Positions 15,951 to 24,291 are shown, counted from the stretch's first letter. The stretch is 64,000 nucleotides of DNA from an uncultured Microbacteriaceae bacterium (GCA_947487835.1 CANKXX010000004.1:1-64000); one strand, 5' to 3'. Translations and numbers: made by a program. The notes: generated from the letters alone by a model not told the origin.

Positions 15951-16814
15951 TCAGTTCTCGGGCCGCCCCGCGCGCCAGTACCCCATGAAGGCCACCTGCG
16001 AGCGATCGAGGCCCGCCTCGCGGACCAGGAACCGGCGCAGCCCCTTCACGGTGGCCGCCTCGCCGGCGAGCCAGGCGTACAGGCCGAACGCGCCATGGAG
16101 CGGCGGGTGGCCGGCCGCCCAGTGCCGCACGGTCTCGGCCAGGCGCTCGCCGTGCGGGAGGTCGTTGCGGGGCAGCCAGGTGACCGTGACACCGGCGGGC
16201 GCGGCCACGGGCTGGATGTCGTCCGCGCACGGGACCTCGAGGAAGACGTGGCCCGTCGCCGACGCGTCGAGCGAGCCGAGGATGCCGCAGATGGCGGGCA
16301 CGGCGGTCTCGTCGCCGGCCAGGAGCAGGGAGCGGGCCTCGCCCGGACGCCACTCGATGCCGACCCCGGCGCTCGCCTCGCAGAGAGCGTTCGGGCCGAT
16401 GAGCATCAGCGCGTCCCCCGGCTGGGCGGCCGTGGCCCAGCGGGTCGCCGGTCCGGTGTCGCCGTGGCAGACGAAGTCGACGTCGACCTCGCGCAGCTCC
16501 GGGCGCACCGCGCGTGCCGTGTAGGTGCGCAGCGGGTTGCGCTCCTCGTCCGGCAGCGCCCGCCAGGTGCCGTACCAGTCGGCGCCGCCGTCGGCGCCGA
16601 AGAGGTCGCACATGGGCATGCCGTCGACGGGGATGACCACCTTGATGCGCTGATCGAGGCACTCGGCGCCGAAGTGCTCGAGGTCGTCCCCCGTGAAGGT
16701 GAAGCGCAGGAACGACGGTCCGAGCCGCCGGATGCGCGCCACCGTCACCGAGAACGGCCGGTACACGGGCTCCGACAGACGCACACGCGCGGGAGCGTCA
16801 GTCAAGGTAAGCAT
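15951..16814 (-). CDS. Siderophore-interacting protein (ferric-siderophore reductase)
   Basis: A 287-residue SIP-family flavoprotein that releases iron by reducing ferric siderophore in the cytoplasm. RTYTAR near residue 97 is the FAD-binding motif, LLAGDETAVPAICGIL the NAD(P)H-binding loop, and FMGYWRAGRPEN the C-terminal family signature. It is the first gene of the iron operon. The assigned ATG 16814 lies inside the iron box, and CATACT ends six bases before it on the minus strand. The mRNA is probably leaderless; GTG 16784 (residue 11) is an alternative start. Confidence 0.9.
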   Translation of the reverse strand: MLTLTDAPARVRLSEPVYRPFSVTVARIRRLGPSFLRFTFTGDDLEHFGAECLDQRIKVVIPVDGMPMCDLFGADGGADWYGTWRALPDEERNPLRTYTARAVRPELREVDVDFVCHGDTGPATRWATAAQPGDALMLIGPNALCEASAGVGIEWRPGEARSLLLAGDETAVPAICGILGSLDASATGHVFLEVPCADDIQPVAAPAGVTVTWLPRNDLPHGERLAETVRHWAAGHPPLHGAFGLYAWLAGEAATVKGLRRFLVREAGLDRSQVAFMGYWRAGRPEN

Positions 16815-16821
16815 TACCTAA
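16803..16821 (-). promoter_or_regulatory. DtxR/IdeR iron box across the start codon of the SIP gene
   Basis: Minus strand TTAGGTAATGCTTACCTTG matches the iron-box dyad with AGGTAA/TTACCT arms. The ATG of the siderophore-interacting protein is at its centre. CATACT lies just upstream, so the box covers the -10 edge, transcription start and initiation codon of the operon. Confidence 0.8.
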
Positions 16822-16898
16822 GTATGGCAGGGCTAACTGAGCCTCAGCAAAGAGTCGCCCGACTGACCCGTGCCGGAACCCGCCGGCGTCCTCGCCAT

Positions 16899-17012
16899 CG
16901 ACGCAATTCAGCAGATCGAAGCCGACCACCGACGCAATTCAGTAGATCCCGCCCGACACGCCGACGACGGGTGCCGACACGCCGACGCGGGGGCCACATC
17001 TGCTGAACTGCG
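16899..17012. repeat. CGCAATTCAGCAGAT-type intergenic repeats
   Basis: CGACGCAATTCAGCAGATC (16899-16917) is repeated with one change at 16930-16948 (31-bp period). An inverted copy, ATCTGCTGAACTGCG, lies at 16998-17012. Between them CCGACACGCCGACG occurs twice (16953-16966 and 16974-16987). The stretch separates the divergent iron operon and LLM gene and holds no gene I can support. Confidence 0.7.
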
Positions 17013-17111
17013 AGAGGTGGCCGGGGCGGGCGCGCATCCCTCCGGCAGCGGATGCGGCACGCGGCGCACGGAAAGGGCGCGCCGGGAGGTCCCGCGGGTG
17101 TATTCAGAAGT

Positions 17112-18152
17112 ATGGAACTCGGCATCTACAGCTTCGGCGACATCCACGCGGATCCGGTGACCGGGCAGCGCATCAGCCCCGGGCGGCAGCTCGCCAACAC
17201 GATGGAGCGCATCCGGCTGGCGGACGAGCTCGGCCTGCACTCGTTCGGCCTCGGTGAGCACCACCGGCCGGAGTATGCGATCTCCGCGCCCGCCACGGTG
17301 CTCGCGGCCGCAGCCGGCATCACGAGATCCATCCGGCTCGGCAGCGCGGTGACGGTGCTGAGCACCGAGGACCCCGTGCGGGTCTACCAGCAGTTCGCGA
17401 CGCTGGACCTGCTGACCGGCGGCCGGGCGGAGCTCATGGCGGGGCGCGGGTCGTTCATCGAGTCGTTCCCGCTGTTCGGGGCGCGGCTGGAGGACTACGA
17501 CGCCCTGTACGAGGAGAAGCTCGACCTGCTCCTCGCCATCGACGCCGACGAGACGGTGACCTGGAGCGGGCGGTTCCGGCCGCCGCTGGAGAACGCGCGG
17601 ATCCTCCCCCGGCCGACGTCGGGGCACCTCGACATCTGGGTCGCCACCGGGGGCAACCCGCAGTCCTCGGTGCGCGCGGGCAGCCTGGGGCTGCCGGTCA
17701 GCTACGCCATCATCGGCGGGCTGCCCGAGCGCTTCGCCCCGCTGGCCGAGCTCTACCGCGAGGCGGCCGCCGAGCACGGTCACGACCCGTCGGCGCTGCG
17801 CGTCGCCGTGGCCGGGCCCGGCTTCGTCGGCCGCGACTCGCGCACGGCGAAGGAGACGTTCTACCCGTACTGGATCGACTCGATGCGGCGCATCTCGGCC
17901 GAGCGCGGCTTCCCGACGCCGAACCGCATCACCTACGACCAGATGACCGCGCCGCGGGGCGCGATCTTCGCCGGCAGCCCGAACGAGGTGGCCGACCGGA
18001 TCCTCGCCCTGCAGGAGCGGATGGGGCACAGCCGGCACACGCTGCAGATGGACTGGTCCGGCGTGCCTCAGCCGCTGATGATGGAGTCGATCGAGCTCTT
18101 CGCCACCGAGGTGCTGCCGCAGGTTCAGCGACACGGGGGCGGGAGCGCCTGA
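17112..18152 (+). CDS. LLM class flavin-dependent oxidoreductase
   Basis: A 346-residue luciferase-like (LLM) monooxygenase-fold protein that would use reduced FMN or F420. It begins ELGIYSFGDI and shows SFGLGEHHRPEYAISAPATVLAAAA, the family's EHH element. It also has RAELMAGRGSFIESFPLFG. This subfamily is widespread in actinobacteria and mostly uncharacterised. ATG 17112 follows TATTCA at 17101-17106 with five bases between, possibly another near-leaderless start; no Shine-Dalgarno is visible. No partner gene for flavin supply is adjacent. Confidence 0.85.
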   Translation: MELGIYSFGDIHADPVTGQRISPGRQLANTMERIRLADELGLHSFGLGEHHRPEYAISAPATVLAAAAGITRSIRLGSAVTVLSTEDPVRVYQQFATLDLLTGGRAELMAGRGSFIESFPLFGARLEDYDALYEEKLDLLLAIDADETVTWSGRFRPPLENARILPRPTSGHLDIWVATGGNPQSSVRAGSLGLPVSYAIIGGLPERFAPLAELYREAAAEHGHDPSALRVAVAGPGFVGRDSRTAKETFYPYWIDSMRRISAERGFPTPNRITYDQMTAPRGAIFAGSPNEVADRILALQERMGHSRHTLQMDWSGVPQPLMMESIELFATEVLPQVQRHGGGSA

Positions 18153-18161
18153 CTGTGGGCG

Positions 18162-18226
18162 GCGTGACGGCAGCGTCGCGTGACGGCAGGGTCGCGTGAC
18201 GGCAGGGTCGCGTGACGGCAGGGGTC
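18162..18226. repeat. 16-bp tandem repeat, four copies
   Basis: GCGTGACGGCAGGGTC is repeated head to tail: units start at 18162 (one mismatch), 18178, 18194 and 18210 (last unit with one extra G). The array lies between the convergent LLM and amidase genes. Confidence 0.9.
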
Positions 18227-18262
18227 GCGCTGATCCACTGACGCGCTCTTACCGCTTCGCTC

Positions 18263-19687
18263 TTACCACTGGGGCGGGTGCCTGCGGTGCCAGCGCAGCC
18301 GGCGCTCGAGCTGCGCGCCGATCGCGAGCAGGGTCGCCTCGCCGCCCGGCCGCCCGATCAGCTGCACGCCCATCGGGAGCCCCTCCGGCGTGACGTGCAC
18401 GGGCAGGGTGATGGCGGGCAGCCCCGTGACGTTCGCGAACGACGTGAACGGCGTGTACTGCACCTGCTGGGCGAAGTTGCGCTCGCCGTCCTCCGCGTCG
18501 TACCAGCCGACCGGCCGCGGCGTCTGCGCCAGCGCGGGCGTGAGGACCGCGTCGAAGGACGAGAACTGGGCGAGGACGCTCCTCTCGTAGGCGGCGAGCG
18601 CGGCGAGCGCGCCCGACAGGTCGCGGGCCGACAGCGCACGGCCGCGCTCGATCAGCCAGCGGGTGAGCGGCTCCACGCGTTCGAGCTCGGCGCCCTCCGC
18701 GGGGATGCCGGCCGCCCCCGCCTGCCAAAGCGTGCGGAACGCGGGGCCGTAGGTGTCGTCCGGCCGGAGCGCGATCTCCTCCAGCCCGTGGCCGATCGCG
18801 TCCAGCTCGCGCACGGCGGCCTCGAGCGCGACTCGCGCCTCCGGGTCGAGCGCGATCTCGTACGCGTCGTCCCAGGGCGAGGTCGTCATGACCGCGAGCT
18901 GGAACCGCCCCTCGCCGCGCACCGCGGCGCCGAGCAGGGGGGCGCCGTCGTCCGGCGCGCGCAGGGTGAAGGGGTGCGCGATCCGGCCGTTCACCCGCGC
19001 GATCATGGCGTCGAGCAGCATGGCGGCGTCCGCGACGGTGCGGGCCAGCGGCCCGGGAACGACGAGCCCGCCGAGCGAGGCGATGCCGGTTCCCGCGGGC
19101 ACGAGGCCGCGTGACGGCTTGAGGCCGACGAGGCCCGTCGCGGCGGCCGGGATGCGCACGGAGCCGCCGCCGTCGGACCCCGGCGCGACGGGGAGCAGGC
19201 CGGCCGCGACCGCGACCGCCGCGCCACCGCTGGAGCCGCCGGCACCGAGGCGCCGGTCGTACGGGTTGCGCGCGGGAGGCGCCACCCGGTTCTCCGTGTA
19301 GGAGGGCAGCCCGAACTCGGGCGCGTTCGTCTTGCCGAGGCTCACCCCGCCCGCGGCGTCGAGCACCGACACGATCTCGTCCGTGCTGTCGGGCACGAAG
19401 TCCTCGAACAGGGCGGAGCCGAAGGTCGTGCGCACCCCCGCGCGCCGGGCCAGGTCCTTGTCGCCGAGCGGCAGACCCCAGAGCGCGGCGGAACGCGGCA
19501 CGAGGTCCGCGAGATCGGCGGCGCGCTGCAGGGCCTCGCGCCTGGTGACGGTGACGAAGGCGCCGAGCTCCTCGTTCAGACGGTCGATGCGGCCGAGGTA
19601 GTGCTCGGCCAGCTCGGTGGGGGTGATCTCGCCGCGGTGCAGCCAGTCCCACTGCTCCTGGGCGGTGAGGTGATGGAGTTCGAACAC
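18263..19687 (-). CDS. Amidase signature family enzyme
   Basis: A 474-residue amidase (GatA/AmiE signature family). The Ser-cisSer-Lys triad is complete: Lys77 in PLGDKDL, Ser153 in GGSSGG and Ser177 in GSDGGGSVRIPA. It is a cytosolic hydrolase of aryl or alkyl amides, not GatA itself, because gatB and gatC are absent. TAGGCT (19699-19694) ends six bases before GTG 19687 on the minus strand, so the mRNA is probably leaderless. Its start region lies back to back with the GntR promoter region. Confidence 0.85.
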   Translation of the reverse strand: MFELHHLTAQEQWDWLHRGEITPTELAEHYLGRIDRLNEELGAFVTVTRREALQRAADLADLVPRSAALWGLPLGDKDLARRAGVRTTFGSALFEDFVPDSTDEIVSVLDAAGGVSLGKTNAPEFGLPSYTENRVAPPARNPYDRRLGAGGSSGGAAVAVAAGLLPVAPGSDGGGSVRIPAAATGLVGLKPSRGLVPAGTGIASLGGLVVPGPLARTVADAAMLLDAMIARVNGRIAHPFTLRAPDDGAPLLGAAVRGEGRFQLAVMTTSPWDDAYEIALDPEARVALEAAVRELDAIGHGLEEIALRPDDTYGPAFRTLWQAGAAGIPAEGAELERVEPLTRWLIERGRALSARDLSGALAALAAYERSVLAQFSSFDAVLTPALAQTPRPVGWYDAEDGERNFAQQVQYTPFTSFANVTGLPAITLPVHVTPEGLPMGVQLIGRPGGEATLLAIGAQLERRLRWHRRHPPQW

Positions 19688-19720
19688 CCTCCGAGCCTAG
19701 GCGGATCCGAAAACCGGCCC

Positions 19721-19763
19721 TTGACAGCGGAGGGGGTACCTGGTTGGTTAGTTACATGAGTAA
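19721..19763 (+). promoter_or_regulatory. Promoter/operator region of the GntR-ABC cassette
   Basis: A perfect -35-like TTGACA (19721-19726) is followed by a dyad TTAC-ATGA-GTAA (19752-19763) where transcription should begin. A YtrA-type regulator encoded immediately downstream would be expected to bind such a site. No convincing -10 with 17-18 base spacing is visible. Confidence 0.45.
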
Positions 19764-19847
19764 TGAACCGGGTAACCACCGCCCGACCGGGGCGGCTCCC
19801 GGACCGGACCCGCTCCGCCGGGTCGTCCCCAGGGAAGGAGGGAACCC

Positions 19848-20210
19848 GTGATCGACGACGGAAAGCCGATCTTCGTGCAGCTCGCAGAGCAGATCGAGAA
19901 CGACATCATCGACGGCGTCATCGAAGAGGAGTCCCAGATCCCGTCCACGAACGAGTTCGCCGCGTTCTACCGCATCAACCCCGCCACCGCGGGGCGCGGG
20001 GTCAACCGGCTCGTCGAGGACGGCGTCGTCTACAAGAAGAGAGGAATCGGCATGTTCGTCGCCCAGGGCGCCCGCGAGCGCCTGATCGCCCAGCGCCGCG
20101 AGGGCTTCCGCGAGGAGTACCTGCGCCCCCTGCTCCGGGAGGCCGCGAAGCTCGGCATCGACCCGAAGCAACTGTCCGACATGATCCGCACGGAAGAGGT
20201 GACGGCATGA
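19848..20210 (+). CDS. GntR (YtrA-like) transcriptional regulator
   Basis: A 120-residue regulator with an N-terminal winged helix (IFVQLAEQIENDIIDGVIEEESQIPSTNEFA, residues 8-38, then INPATAGRGVNRLVEDGVVYKKRGIGMFV). It has only a short C-terminal helical part, the small-effector-domain arrangement of YtrA regulators. AAGGAGG lies just before GTG 19848. Its stop overlaps the ABC ATPase start (ATGA), so it is the first gene of a three-gene cassette that it probably represses. Confidence 0.9.
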   Translation: MIDDGKPIFVQLAEQIENDIIDGVIEEESQIPSTNEFAAFYRINPATAGRGVNRLVEDGVVYKKRGIGMFVAQGARERLIAQRREGFREEYLRPLLREAAKLGIDPKQLSDMIRTEEVTA

Positions 20211-21118
20211 CCGCCGCAACGAACCCCACGGCCCCCGTCGTCCGGGTGGACGGCCTGACCAAGCGCTTCGGCTCCTTCACGGCCGTCGACGGCGTGTCTT
20301 TCACCCTCGAGCCGGACCGGATCTACGGGCTGCTCGGCCGCAACGGCGCGGGGAAGACCACCCTCATGCAGCTCCTCACCGCGCAGCAGTTCCCCACGAC
20401 CGGCGGCATCGAGGTGTTCGGCGAGTCGCCCATGGAGAACCCCGCGGTGCTGCGCCGGGTCTGCTTCGTCAAGGAGAGCCAGAAGTACCCGGACGACTGG
20501 CGGGTCAAGCACGTGTTCGCGAGCGCGCCCTGGTTCTTCGACAACTGGGACGCCGCGTTCGCCGAGCGCCTCATCCAGGAGTTCCGGCTGCCCATGAAGC
20601 GCCCGATCAAGAAAGTGTCGCGCGGCCAGCTCTCCGCCATCGGCGTCGTCGTGGGTCTCGCGTCCCGGGCGCCGCTCACCTTCTTCGACGAGCCGTACCT
20701 CGGACTCGACGCCGTGGCGCGGCAGATCTTCTACGACCGCCTGCTCGAGGACTTCGCGGAGCATCCGCGCACGGTCGTGCTGTCGACCCACCTCATCGAC
20801 GAGGTGTCGAACCTGCTCGAGCACGTCCTCGTGATCGACGATGGGCGCATCCTCATCGACCAGGACGCCGAGGACGTGCGCTCGTCCGCCATCACGGTCG
20901 TCGGCGGCCGGCGCGCGGTCGACGCCTTCGTGGCGGGCCGCGAGGTGCTGCACCGCGACGGCGTCGGGGGGCTGGCATCCGTCACCGTCCCCGCCCTCAC
21001 GGATGCGGAGCGCCGCGACGCAGCTGACGCCGGCCTCGAGCTGGCGCCCGTCTCCCTGCAACAGCTCATCGTCCGCCGCACGAACACCACCGAGAAGGAA
21101 TTCGAGCAGACATCATGA
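20207..21118 (+). CDS. ABC transporter ATPase (YtrB-like)
   Basis: A 303-residue ATPase. Walker A is GRNGAGKTT and Walker B LTFFDEPYLGLD, with the switch His in LSTHLIDE. The signature is degenerate, SRGQLSA rather than LSGGQ, which is usual for the YtrB/drug-export type. The C-terminal 90 residues form a regulatory tail. It overlaps both neighbours by four bases. With the following membrane protein it probably forms an exporter involved in antibiotic or envelope-stress response; the substrate is unknown. Confidence 0.88.
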   Translation: MTAATNPTAPVVRVDGLTKRFGSFTAVDGVSFTLEPDRIYGLLGRNGAGKTTLMQLLTAQQFPTTGGIEVFGESPMENPAVLRRVCFVKESQKYPDDWRVKHVFASAPWFFDNWDAAFAERLIQEFRLPMKRPIKKVSRGQLSAIGVVVGLASRAPLTFFDEPYLGLDAVARQIFYDRLLEDFAEHPRTVVLSTHLIDEVSNLLEHVLVIDDGRILIDQDAEDVRSSAITVVGGRRAVDAFVAGREVLHRDGVGGLASVTVPALTDAERRDAADAGLELAPVSLQQLIVRRTNTTEKEFEQTS

Positions 21119-21888
21119 CCGCCATCACCCCGTCCTCGACCCTCGGCGCGCCCCGGGCCGAGCAGACCAACCGCATCTGGAACGTCGTCCGGCTCCACCT
21201 CACGAACACCTGGGTGATCGTGCAGACGCCGGCGATCATCCTCGCCCTCATCTTCGCGGTGAACTACGCCATCTGGACCGTGCTCGACGTGAGCATCCAG
21301 ATGGACTCGGGCGAGGCCGTCGACGGCACCCAGTGGAGCGGCGCGGCGACGTTCATCTTCGTCTACATGTCCGTCGTCGCGGCCCAGGCCATCACCGTGA
21401 CCTTCCCGTTCGCGCTCGGCTATAGCGTCACCCGCCGCGAGTACTACCTCGGCACGTCGCTCCTGTTCGTGCTCGTATCCGCCGGCTACGCCGTCGCCAT
21501 GGCGGTCCTGGCCGCCATCGAGGAGGCGACCGGGGGCTGGGGGCTCGGCGGACACATGTTCACCGCGGTCTACTTCGGCACCGAGGGCGGGTTCGCCCGC
21601 CTGTTCGTGTTCTTCTCCATGTTCCTGTTCTTCTTCTTCGCGGGCGCGGCCATCGCCACCATCTACATGCGCTGGCGCATGTACGGCATGATCGCGTTCT
21701 GGGCGGCGCTCAGCGTCCTCCTCATCGGCCTGGTCGCGCTGTTCACGTACACCGACAGCTGGGCCGACGTCGGCACCTGGTTCGCGACGAACGGGGCGTC
21801 CGGGGTCGCCGCGTGGCTGCTGATCCCCACGGTGCTCGCGGCCGTCACCGGGTACCTCGTGCTGCGGAGGGCGACGCCGAAGAACTAG
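21115..21888 (+). CDS. ABC transporter membrane subunit
   Basis: A 257-residue protein with six predicted membrane segments. The first lies near residue 38 (TPAIILALIFAVNYAIW) and a long Phe-rich one near 160-180. It is the permease of the GntR-regulated cassette, translated from ATG 21115 overlapping the ATPase stop. No homology motif beyond ABC-2-like topology is visible. A strong terminator follows at 21951-21995, closing the operon. Confidence 0.8.
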   Translation: MTAITPSSTLGAPRAEQTNRIWNVVRLHLTNTWVIVQTPAIILALIFAVNYAIWTVLDVSIQMDSGEAVDGTQWSGAATFIFVYMSVVAAQAITVTFPFALGYSVTRREYYLGTSLLFVLVSAGYAVAMAVLAAIEEATGGWGLGGHMFTAVYFGTEGGFARLFVFFSMFLFFFFAGAAIATIYMRWRMYGMIAFWAALSVLLIGLVALFTYTDSWADVGTWFATNGASGVAAWLLIPTVLAAVTGYLVLRRATPKN

Positions 21889-21950
21889 CCCGGCGCGCGG
21901 GTCTCAGCATCGATCCCCGCGCCGGTCCCCGCAGCCGATCCCGCCGCACC

Positions 21951-21995
21951 ACCGATGGCCGTTCCGTCCTCTCCGAGGGCGGAGCGGCCATCGGT
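21951..21995 (+). terminator. Terminator of the GntR-ABC operon
   Basis: A 16-bp stem: ACCGATGGCCGTTCCG (21951-21966) against CGGAGCGGCCATCGGT (21980-21995) with one G-U pair, followed by CGTTTCT. The spacer from 21889 to 22097 holds nothing else. Confidence 0.8.
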
Positions 21996-22097
21996 CGTTT
22001 CTGCCAGGCACTCCCCGGTTGGCAGGGGCGGTGGTGCGGAGAATGCTGGGACGGGGGGCTGCTCCGGCTTCCCACGGACCACGCAAGGGAGAAGAGA

Positions 22098-22397
22098 ATG
22101 AGCGAGCGCGGGAACACCACGCACGGATTCAATCTGGACGACGAGTTGCAGCACGAGGAGCAGCCGATCATCCAGGGACATCGACCCGGACACGTGGAGG
22201 AGTTCCGTCAGACGGAACCGCTCCCGGACGACACGGACTCCGACGAGGTGAACCAGGCCTCCGGACTGAACGCCGCCGTGACGCCCGACTTCTCCGACCG
22301 GGGCGCGGCGCAGGTCGTCGAGGAGGCCGGCACCGGGGAGCCCGGCAGCGGCGAGACCTTCACCACGGAGACCGGGGACGAGGGGGCGGCCGAATGA
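22098..22397 (+). CDS. Acidic small hypothetical protein, 99 aa
   Basis: A 99-residue, strongly acidic, probably disordered protein with many Glu, Asp, Gly and Thr and no Cys. I do not recognise its family. GGGAGAAGAG precedes ATG 22098, and its TGA overlaps the next start (ATGA). This argues for cotranslation with the baeRF/Vms1-like protein and perhaps a functional partnership. Confidence 0.65.
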   Translation: MSERGNTTHGFNLDDELQHEEQPIIQGHRPGHVEEFRQTEPLPDDTDSDEVNQASGLNAAVTPDFSDRGAAQVVEEAGTGEPGSGETFTTETGDEGAAE

Positions 22398-23527
22398 GTG
22401 ACGCCGTCCACACCGTCCTCGCCGAGCTGTACCGCTCGGAGGCCCCTCTGGTCACGGTCTACGCGGACGCCTCCGAGGACACGAACGACCCGCACCGCAC
22501 GCGGGAGCTCCGCAGGCGTGCGCTCCGCGAGGAGCTCGCCGCGGCCGGCGCGCCGAACTCCGACCTCGACATCATCGACGAGATCCTGTCCCGGCCGTCG
22601 CACGTCGGGGGGCCGGTGAGCCACTTCCTCGTCCTCCGCGGCGGCGAGGTGCTGCTGCAGGAGCTGCTGCCCGGCCAGCCACGCGCCGAGCGCGCCGTGA
22701 GCTACGGCCTCGTGCCCGGTCTGCTCCCCCTCATCGCGCACCGGCCGCGCGACCTCAGCTACGTCGTCGTCGAGGCGAACCGCGAGGGCGGCATGGTCAA
22801 GCTCTTCCGGCTGGGTTCCTCCGCGCCGGAGTCCGAGAAGGAGATCGAGGGCGAGACCGAGCAGATCCGCAAGGTGCAGCTCGGCGGCTGGTCCCACCGC
22901 CGCTTCCAGCAGCACGCCGAGGAGACGTGGAAGCGGAACGAGGCCCAGATCGCCGAGTCGATCGACGAGCTCGTGCGCACGGAGAAGGTCGAGCTCGTCC
23001 TCATCTCCGGGGACGTCCGCGCCCAGCAGCTCCTTCGGGATCAACTGGGGTCGGCGGCGCAGAAGGTCGCCGTGCTCGTCGCGGGGAACACCCGTGCGGA
23101 GGGCTCGTCGGACGAGCCGCTCGAGCACGAGATCGAGACCCACATCGCGGAGCTCCTCGCTCTCGAGGAGCGGACCGCGCTCGATCGCCTCGCGCAGGAG
23201 ACGGCGTCGACCGGCGGGCTCGGCGAGGTCGGCCTCGGCGCTGTCGTGCACGCGCTGCAGCAGAGCCAGGTCGACACGCTCCTCGTCTCGCAGAGCCTGC
23301 TCGCCGACCGGACGCTGCTGGCCCTGGCCACGGAGCCGTGGGTCGCGACGGCGCCCGAGGAGACCCTCGGGGCGACGGTCGTGGGGCACGTGCCTGCGGC
23401 CGACGCGCTCGTGCGAGCCGCCGTGCTCACGGACGCGAAGGTCCTCGCGCTCGGCGACCAGGAGCTGCCGCAGGGCGTCGCCGCGCTGCTGCGCTGGCCG
23501 ACCGGCCCCGCCGCGCGCAACGACTGA
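22394..23527 (+). CDS. baeRF/Vms1-Ankzf1-like release-factor-fold protein
   Basis: A 377-residue protein that I assign to the bacterial relatives of archaeal/eukaryotic release factor eRF1 (baeRF family 2, Vms1/Ankzf1-like). The stretch QLGGWSHRRFQQHAEETWKRN near residues 155-175 corresponds to the position of the release-factor GGQ-type loop, followed by an eRF1-like domain with VELVLISGD. Eukaryotic Vms1/ANKZF1 cleaves peptidyl-tRNA on stalled ribosomes; a similar or ribosome-rescue role is possible but unproven here. The gene overlaps the acidic protein gene and ends at a long hairpin. Confidence 0.7.
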   Translation: MSDAVHTVLAELYRSEAPLVTVYADASEDTNDPHRTRELRRRALREELAAAGAPNSDLDIIDEILSRPSHVGGPVSHFLVLRGGEVLLQELLPGQPRAERAVSYGLVPGLLPLIAHRPRDLSYVVVEANREGGMVKLFRLGSSAPESEKEIEGETEQIRKVQLGGWSHRRFQQHAEETWKRNEAQIAESIDELVRTEKVELVLISGDVRAQQLLRDQLGSAAQKVAVLVAGNTRAEGSSDEPLEHEIETHIAELLALEERTALDRLAQETASTGGLGEVGLGAVVHALQQSQVDTLLVSQSLLADRTLLALATEPWVATAPEETLGATVVGHVPAADALVRAAVLTDAKVLALGDQELPQGVAALLRWPTGPAARND

Positions 23528-23556
23528 CCGGCCCCGCCTCCGCCGGCATCACCACC

Positions 23557-23625
23557 GCCCCTGCCCAGGCAGCGGCATCGTGCCCAGGGTCACCCCGGGC
23601 ACGATGCTCCTGCCTGGGCAGGGGC
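23557..23625. terminator. Long bidirectional hairpin
   Basis: GCCCCTGCCCAGGCAG (23557-23572) pairs with CTGCCTGGGCAGGGGC (23610-23625), continuing inward through CATCGTGCCC/GGGCACGATG. The total is about 28 nearly perfect base pairs between the convergent baeRF-like and GNAT genes. Confidence 0.8.
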
Positions 23626-23700
23626 GCGTTCGTGGGATGCAGGCCCGCGCGGGCTGCGGCTGAGGTGCGGGATGCGGGGGTGCGGCCGTGCGGGGTCGCG

Positions 23701-24279
23701 CTACTTGAGCGACTTCTGCAGCATGATCGTGCCCAGCCAGCGCTCGAACTTGTAGCCGACGCGGCCCATCCGGCCGATCTCGCGGAAGCCGAAGCTCTCG
23801 TGCATCCGCAGCGACGCGTCGGCGCCGCGGTCGGCGATGACGGCGATGATCTCCTTGAGCCCGGCCGCCTTCGAGCGCACGATGAGCTCCTCCATGAGGG
23901 CGCGCCCGAGTCCCTTGCCCGTCGCCGCCGGGCTCAGGTAGATCGAGTTCTCCACCGTGAACCGATACGCCTTCTTCTGGGCCCAGGGGGTCACGAGCGC
24001 GTAGCCGAGCACGATGCCGCCGGGCGAGACCGCCACGATGAACGGCATCCCGAGCTTCTGCAGGTAGGCGAACTTCGAGCGCCACTCCGCGAGCGTCATC
24101 GGGTCCTCGTCGAACGTGACCGTGCTGTTGGCGACGTAGAGGTTGTAGATCTCCCGGATGTCCGGCAGGTCCGTGGGCTCCGCGGCGCGGATGGTGAACG
24201 CGAAGTCCGCGGGCTCGGGCGCCTGCGGCCGCAGGTGACGCGGCAGCCTCCTGCGCTCCTGGTATTCCTCTTCCAGCAT
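23701..24279 (-). CDS. GNAT N-acetyltransferase, phosphinothricin/MnaT-like
   Basis: A 192-residue GNAT protein. IRAAEPTDLPDIREIYN, TVTFDEDPMTLAEW and the acetyl-CoA loop GKGLGRALMEELI resemble the phosphinothricin/methionine-sulfone acetyltransferase group. The N-terminal 28 residues are a charged extension. The actual acceptor amine is unknown. On the minus strand TAGACT lies nine bases before ATG 24279, giving at most a very short 5' leader. Confidence 0.8.
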   Translation of the reverse strand: MLEEEYQERRRLPRHLRPQAPEPADFAFTIRAAEPTDLPDIREIYNLYVANSTVTFDEDPMTLAEWRSKFAYLQKLGMPFIVAVSPGGIVLGYALVTPWAQKKAYRFTVENSIYLSPAATGKGLGRALMEELIVRSKAAGLKEIIAVIADRGADASLRMHESFGFREIGRMGRVGYKFERWLGTIMLQKSLK

Positions 24280-24291
24280 GATGCGTCGAGT

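Noticed and set aside
18162-18226. Possible CRISPR array
   Set aside because: Units abut without unique spacers and are only 16 bp long; no cas genes are present.
22394-23527. A true peptide-chain release factor
   Set aside because: The GGQ motif is absent and the domain order is that of the baeRF/Vms1-like group.
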